Shown piece by piece: positions 24,462 through 26,811 of a stretch of DNA of 26,811 nucleotides. A model generated the notes under the pieces. It did no database searches. It was given only the letters and a program-made list of their open reading frames with translations, and was not told the DNA's origin. How positions within the stretch are numbered: the first letter of the stretch is position 1; the number at the start of each line of letters is the position of its first letter. A program made the position numbers and the translations under genes. Origin of the DNA: Ignavibacteriales bacterium (GTDB lineage Bacteria; Bacteroidota; Ignavibacteria; Ignavibacteriales; Melioribacteraceae); the NCBI GenBank assembly GCA_007280825.1, contig QYQI01000038.1, positions 1 to 26,811 on the forward strand, written 5' to 3'.

Positions 24462-25019
24462 TTAGATTTTCAAATAAAAACTTTTTATTGATCTATAAAC
24501 CGATGCGCTCGGTAATAGTTCGCTTTCATAAAACGTAATTTTGTCTGTTGTAAATTTTATTAAGGGAAGATTTACTTCAGTCAAAGATAATATTTTTTTT
24601 GAATCTTCATACCCTCTAAATCTTAATAAAGTTAAATGCGGCTGAAATTTTCTGCTTTCTTTCTTAAATCCAAACTCCGAAAATGTTGTTTCTATTTCTG
24701 AAACCATTTCGCCGAGTTTACGATTTTCATTCATTCCTACCCAAAAGATTTTCGGTTCATTCCCTTTCTTAAAAACACCAAATCTATTAAAACTTAAATC
24801 CAATGAATTATATTTTTTAATAATTCCTTCAATACCAGAAATATAGGTATCAATAAATTCTTTTTTAGTATCTCCAAGAAATTTTAATGTGAGATGTAGT
24901 TTCTCTCGGGACTCCCATTTAACGTTATGTAATTCTCCAATCTTACTTCTAATAATTTCTTTTATACGAGATAAAGCATCTTCAGGAATTTCAAGAGCAA
25001 TAAAAGATCTAATCATCAT
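24462..25019 (-). CDS. thpR: RNA 2',3'-cyclic phosphodiesterase
   Basis: 185 aa 2H phosphoesterase. The two catalytic motifs are HLTL at 42-45 (with KFLG after) and HLTL at 128-131 (with LRFRG after). The family opens 2',3'-cyclic phosphates on RNA, formerly annotated as 2'-5' RNA ligase. The start MMIRSF overlaps the end of cinA by 11 nt, so it is translationally coupled; the second Met is an equal candidate. Between cinA and recA this is a known gene order. Confidence 0.93.
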   Translation of the reverse strand: MMIRSFIALEIPEDALSRIKEIIRSKIGELHNVKWESREKLHLTLKFLGDTKKEFIDTYISGIEGIIKKYNSLDLSFNRFGVFKKGNEPKIFWVGMNENRKLGEMVSEIETTFSEFGFKKESRKFQPHLTLLRFRGYEDSKKILSLTEVNLPLIKFTTDKITFYESELLPSASVYRSIKSFYLKI

Positions 25020-26262
25020 AAGAAATACCGAGAAGATTTCTTCTCAACATCTCTAACGCAGCTTGTGATGCTCTATCTTTATTGAGAAGTCTGTCATTCC
25101 CAAAATGAAATTCTTTTGCAGTGCAAATTTTTTCATTACATAATCCGATAAAGACCAAACCGATAGGTTTACCTGCTGATGCACCAGTTGGACCCATAAT
25201 TCCGGTGACAGAAAGACCTACATCTGTTCCGCTAATGGCTTTAACGCCTTCTGCCAATTGTCTTGCAACTTCTAAACTAACTGCGCCATTTTTTTGAATT
25301 GTATCTTCATCAACATGAAGAAGTTCAACTTTTGCTGCATTGCTGTACGCAACAACTCCTCGTTCCAAAAATTTACTACTGCCGCTGATATTAGTTAATC
25401 TGCTCATTATCAAACCGCCGGTACATGATTCTGCAACAGCTAATTTCAATCCTCTGTCAATAAAAAGTTTAGATACAACACTTTCTAACGTATCGTTTTC
25501 TGTTCCATAAATATATCTTCCAGCTACAATACGAATTTTCTGCTCTATTTCATCTAACTTATTGGCTGCAGTTTCTTCATTCTTGCTGACGATTGATAAT
25601 CTCATTCTTACACCAAACTGATTAGGCAAAAATGCTAACTTAGCTCCTTGTAAGAGTTCATCAACATTTCCTAATCTATTATATAACATGGATTCTGGAA
25701 TCCCCGTCGTTAACAAATTTTTTGTTAAAATGTAATTATCTTTTTCTACTCTCTCAGCGAGTCTGGGTATTACAATATTATCTATCATGTTTTTCATTTC
25801 ATAGGGAACGCCGGGCATACAAATAAAAATCTTGTTCTTCTTCTCGATCCAATATCCCGGTGCTGTTCCGTAAGGATTACTAATCGTTTTAGATATTTTA
25901 GGAACAAGCGCTTGATCTTCATTTGTAGGAGTAAGTATGCGTCCTCTTACTTCAAAGAATTTTTTTATATCTGAAAGAACTTCGTTATCAACAATCAACT
26001 CAGTCTTAAAAAACTCTACGACACATTTTCTCGTTACATCATCATGAGTTGGACCTAATCCGCCGGTGACTATGATCAAATCATTTTTTTCGAACACTCT
26101 TTTAAATTCATTGATAATAATTTCTTCATCATCACCAACCACACTTGTTCCATCTATATGAATGTGTGCTTGAGTTAATTTTTCACCAATATATGCAGCA
26201 TTTGAATTTGTTACTTGACCAATAAGTATTTCGTCACCAATAGTTATAATGTGAGCTTTCAT
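25009..26262 (-). CDS. cinA: CinA: pyrophosphatase / NMN deamidase
   Basis: 417 aa, two domains. The N-terminal MoaB-like domain has TIGDEILIGQVTNSN (7-21) and TGGLGPTHDD (66-75) and is linked to ADP-ribose pyrophosphatase activity. The C-terminal PncC domain has AESCTGG (277-283) and SNAAK (307-311) and deamidates NMN to NaMN. The latter is the substrate of NadD, encoded elsewhere in this window. ATG at 26262, 10 nt after the pgpA stop. Confidence 0.95.
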   Translation of the reverse strand: MKAHIITIGDEILIGQVTNSNAAYIGEKLTQAHIHIDGTSVVGDDEEIIINEFKRVFEKNDLIIVTGGLGPTHDDVTRKCVVEFFKTELIVDNEVLSDIKKFFEVRGRILTPTNEDQALVPKISKTISNPYGTAPGYWIEKKNKIFICMPGVPYEMKNMIDNIVIPRLAERVEKDNYILTKNLLTTGIPESMLYNRLGNVDELLQGAKLAFLPNQFGVRMRLSIVSKNEETAANKLDEIEQKIRIVAGRYIYGTENDTLESVVSKLFIDRGLKLAVAESCTGGLIMSRLTNISGSSKFLERGVVAYSNAAKVELLHVDEDTIQKNGAVSLEVARQLAEGVKAISGTDVGLSVTGIMGPTGASAGKPIGLVFIGLCNEKICTAKEFHFGNDRLLNKDRASQAALEMLRRNLLGISYDD

Positions 26263-26272
26263 TTTTTACAGT

Positions 26273-26737
26273 CTATTTTGTGATTAAATTAAAAAAATAA
26301 ATCGTTAGTTGAATTAAAATGAATGAATAAATTCCTGCCATAATATCATCAAGCATTATTCCCCAACCGCCTTTAATTTTTTCTAAATTACGTGCCGGAT
26401 AAGGTTTAATAATATCCAACACACGCCAAATTAAGAATGCCAATATTATCCACCAGATTTTTTTAGGAAGAAATAAAAGGGTAATCCACATTCCTATTAC
26501 TTCATCAATCGTGCATTCTTTCGGGTCCTTACCATAAAGTGCTTCAAATTTATCTGCAATTGGAACTCCGAACACTATGAATAGCGAGATCATAAAAATC
26601 ATTAGAGAAGGATTTTCAAATCCCGGTATAAGATAAATGATAAGTCCGGCAATACTTCCCCATGTGCCGGAAGCAAACCGTATATAACCGGTGTAGAATC
26701 CGGAACCTAGAAATTTTTCTATAAAATTAATTTTCAC
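26273..26737 (-). CDS. pgpA: Phosphatidylglycerophosphatase A
   Basis: 154 aa membrane protein. ASGTWGS (22-28), TIDEVIGMW (76-84), RVLDIIKPYP (105-114) and the acidic DDIMAG (130-135) match PgpA. It dephosphorylates phosphatidylglycerophosphate to phosphatidylglycerol. The start is GTG at 26737: an in-frame stop lies three codons upstream and no ATG is available. An 8-codon ATG reading frame (26753 to about 26727) overlaps this start in another frame. It is the first gene of the pgpA-cinA-thpR-recA-recX run. Confidence 0.92.
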   Translation of the reverse strand: MKINFIEKFLGSGFYTGYIRFASGTWGSIAGLIIYLIPGFENPSLMIFMISLFIVFGVPIADKFEALYGKDPKECTIDEVIGMWITLLFLPKKIWWIILAFLIWRVLDIIKPYPARNLEKIKGGWGIMLDDIMAGIYSFILIQLTIYFFNLITK

Positions 26738-26811
26738 CCTTGATCAGCTTCATAATTAAAAATCGGTTACTAAAAATATAAGTAATTGTGTTTAAAACTG
26801 CTCTTCAGATA
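26738..26811. other. Leader of the pgpA operon at the window edge
   Basis: 74 nt, very AT-rich. On the minus strand TTATATTTTTAG (about 26774-26785) could be part of a promoter, but the upstream half is cut off or unclear. No complete gene is visible; a short frame ending in EEQF-stop at the edge could be the tail of an upstream gene, unproven. Confidence 0.35.

Overview
The window is a compact, AT-rich stretch of bacterial chromosome made almost entirely of housekeeping genes. Gene content points to the Bacteroidota/Ignavibacteriota side of the tree, most like Ignavibacteria. The reasons are the yceD-rpmF-plsX-fab-acpP-fabF-rnc block, the pgpA-cinA-thpR-recA-recX block, a DUF3109/YkgJ-like protein, a candidate TTTG/TAnnTTTG promoter, and short AGCT-rich intergenic repeats. 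This placement is an inference from gene content and no marker gene was compared. I see no rRNA, tRNA, CRISPR array, integrase or transposase.

Layout. (1) Positions 1-2190, minus strand, is the only accessory-looking part. It holds a DNA-methylase fragment that has the SAM-binding half but no NPPY motif. Next is a four-helix membrane protein of the hydroxylaminobenzene mutase / styrene oxide isomerase type, flanked by 17-nt direct repeats. A bacterioferritin follows. (2) 2192-9569, minus strand, is a fatty acid and phospholipid synthesis operon in transcription order: yceD, rpmF (59 aa), plsX, fabH, fabD, a cysteine-rich DUF3109-like gene, fabG, acpP, fabF, rnc. Three of these genes start with TTG and several overlap. 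A perfect hairpin separates acpP from fabF. (3) 9667-17394, plus strand, is a second long tight run: prsW, nadD, meaB, an acyl-CoA dehydrogenase, a methylcrotonyl/propionyl-type carboxyltransferase, a secreted protein with a VanZ-like residue signature, an NtrC-type regulator, and a HIT hydrolase. (4) 17396-22686, minus strand, holds a glutaryl-CoA dehydrogenase closed by an intrinsic terminator, then guaB, a group 4 glycosyltransferase and purD. (5) 22764-26737, minus strand, is pgpA-cinA-thpR-recA-recX.

How the genes work together. Region 2 makes acyl-ACP and acyl-phosphate for membrane lipids beside a ribosomal protein and an rRNA-accumulation factor, so it links growth rate to membrane synthesis. 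Region 3 and the glutaryl-CoA dehydrogenase suggest breakdown of branched-chain or odd-chain acyl-CoAs and lysine/tryptophan-derived glutaryl-CoA. The biotin-carrying partner subunit and the B12 mutase are not here. Regions 4 and 5 are purine synthesis, recombination and RNA/NMN repair or salvage.

I found no clear new multi-gene system. The best leads are the secreted VanZ-signature protein translationally coupled to an orphan NtrC regulator, the repeat-flanked mutase/isomerase-like gene, the DUF3109-like gene wedged into the fab operon, and the terminator placed directly in front of guaB.
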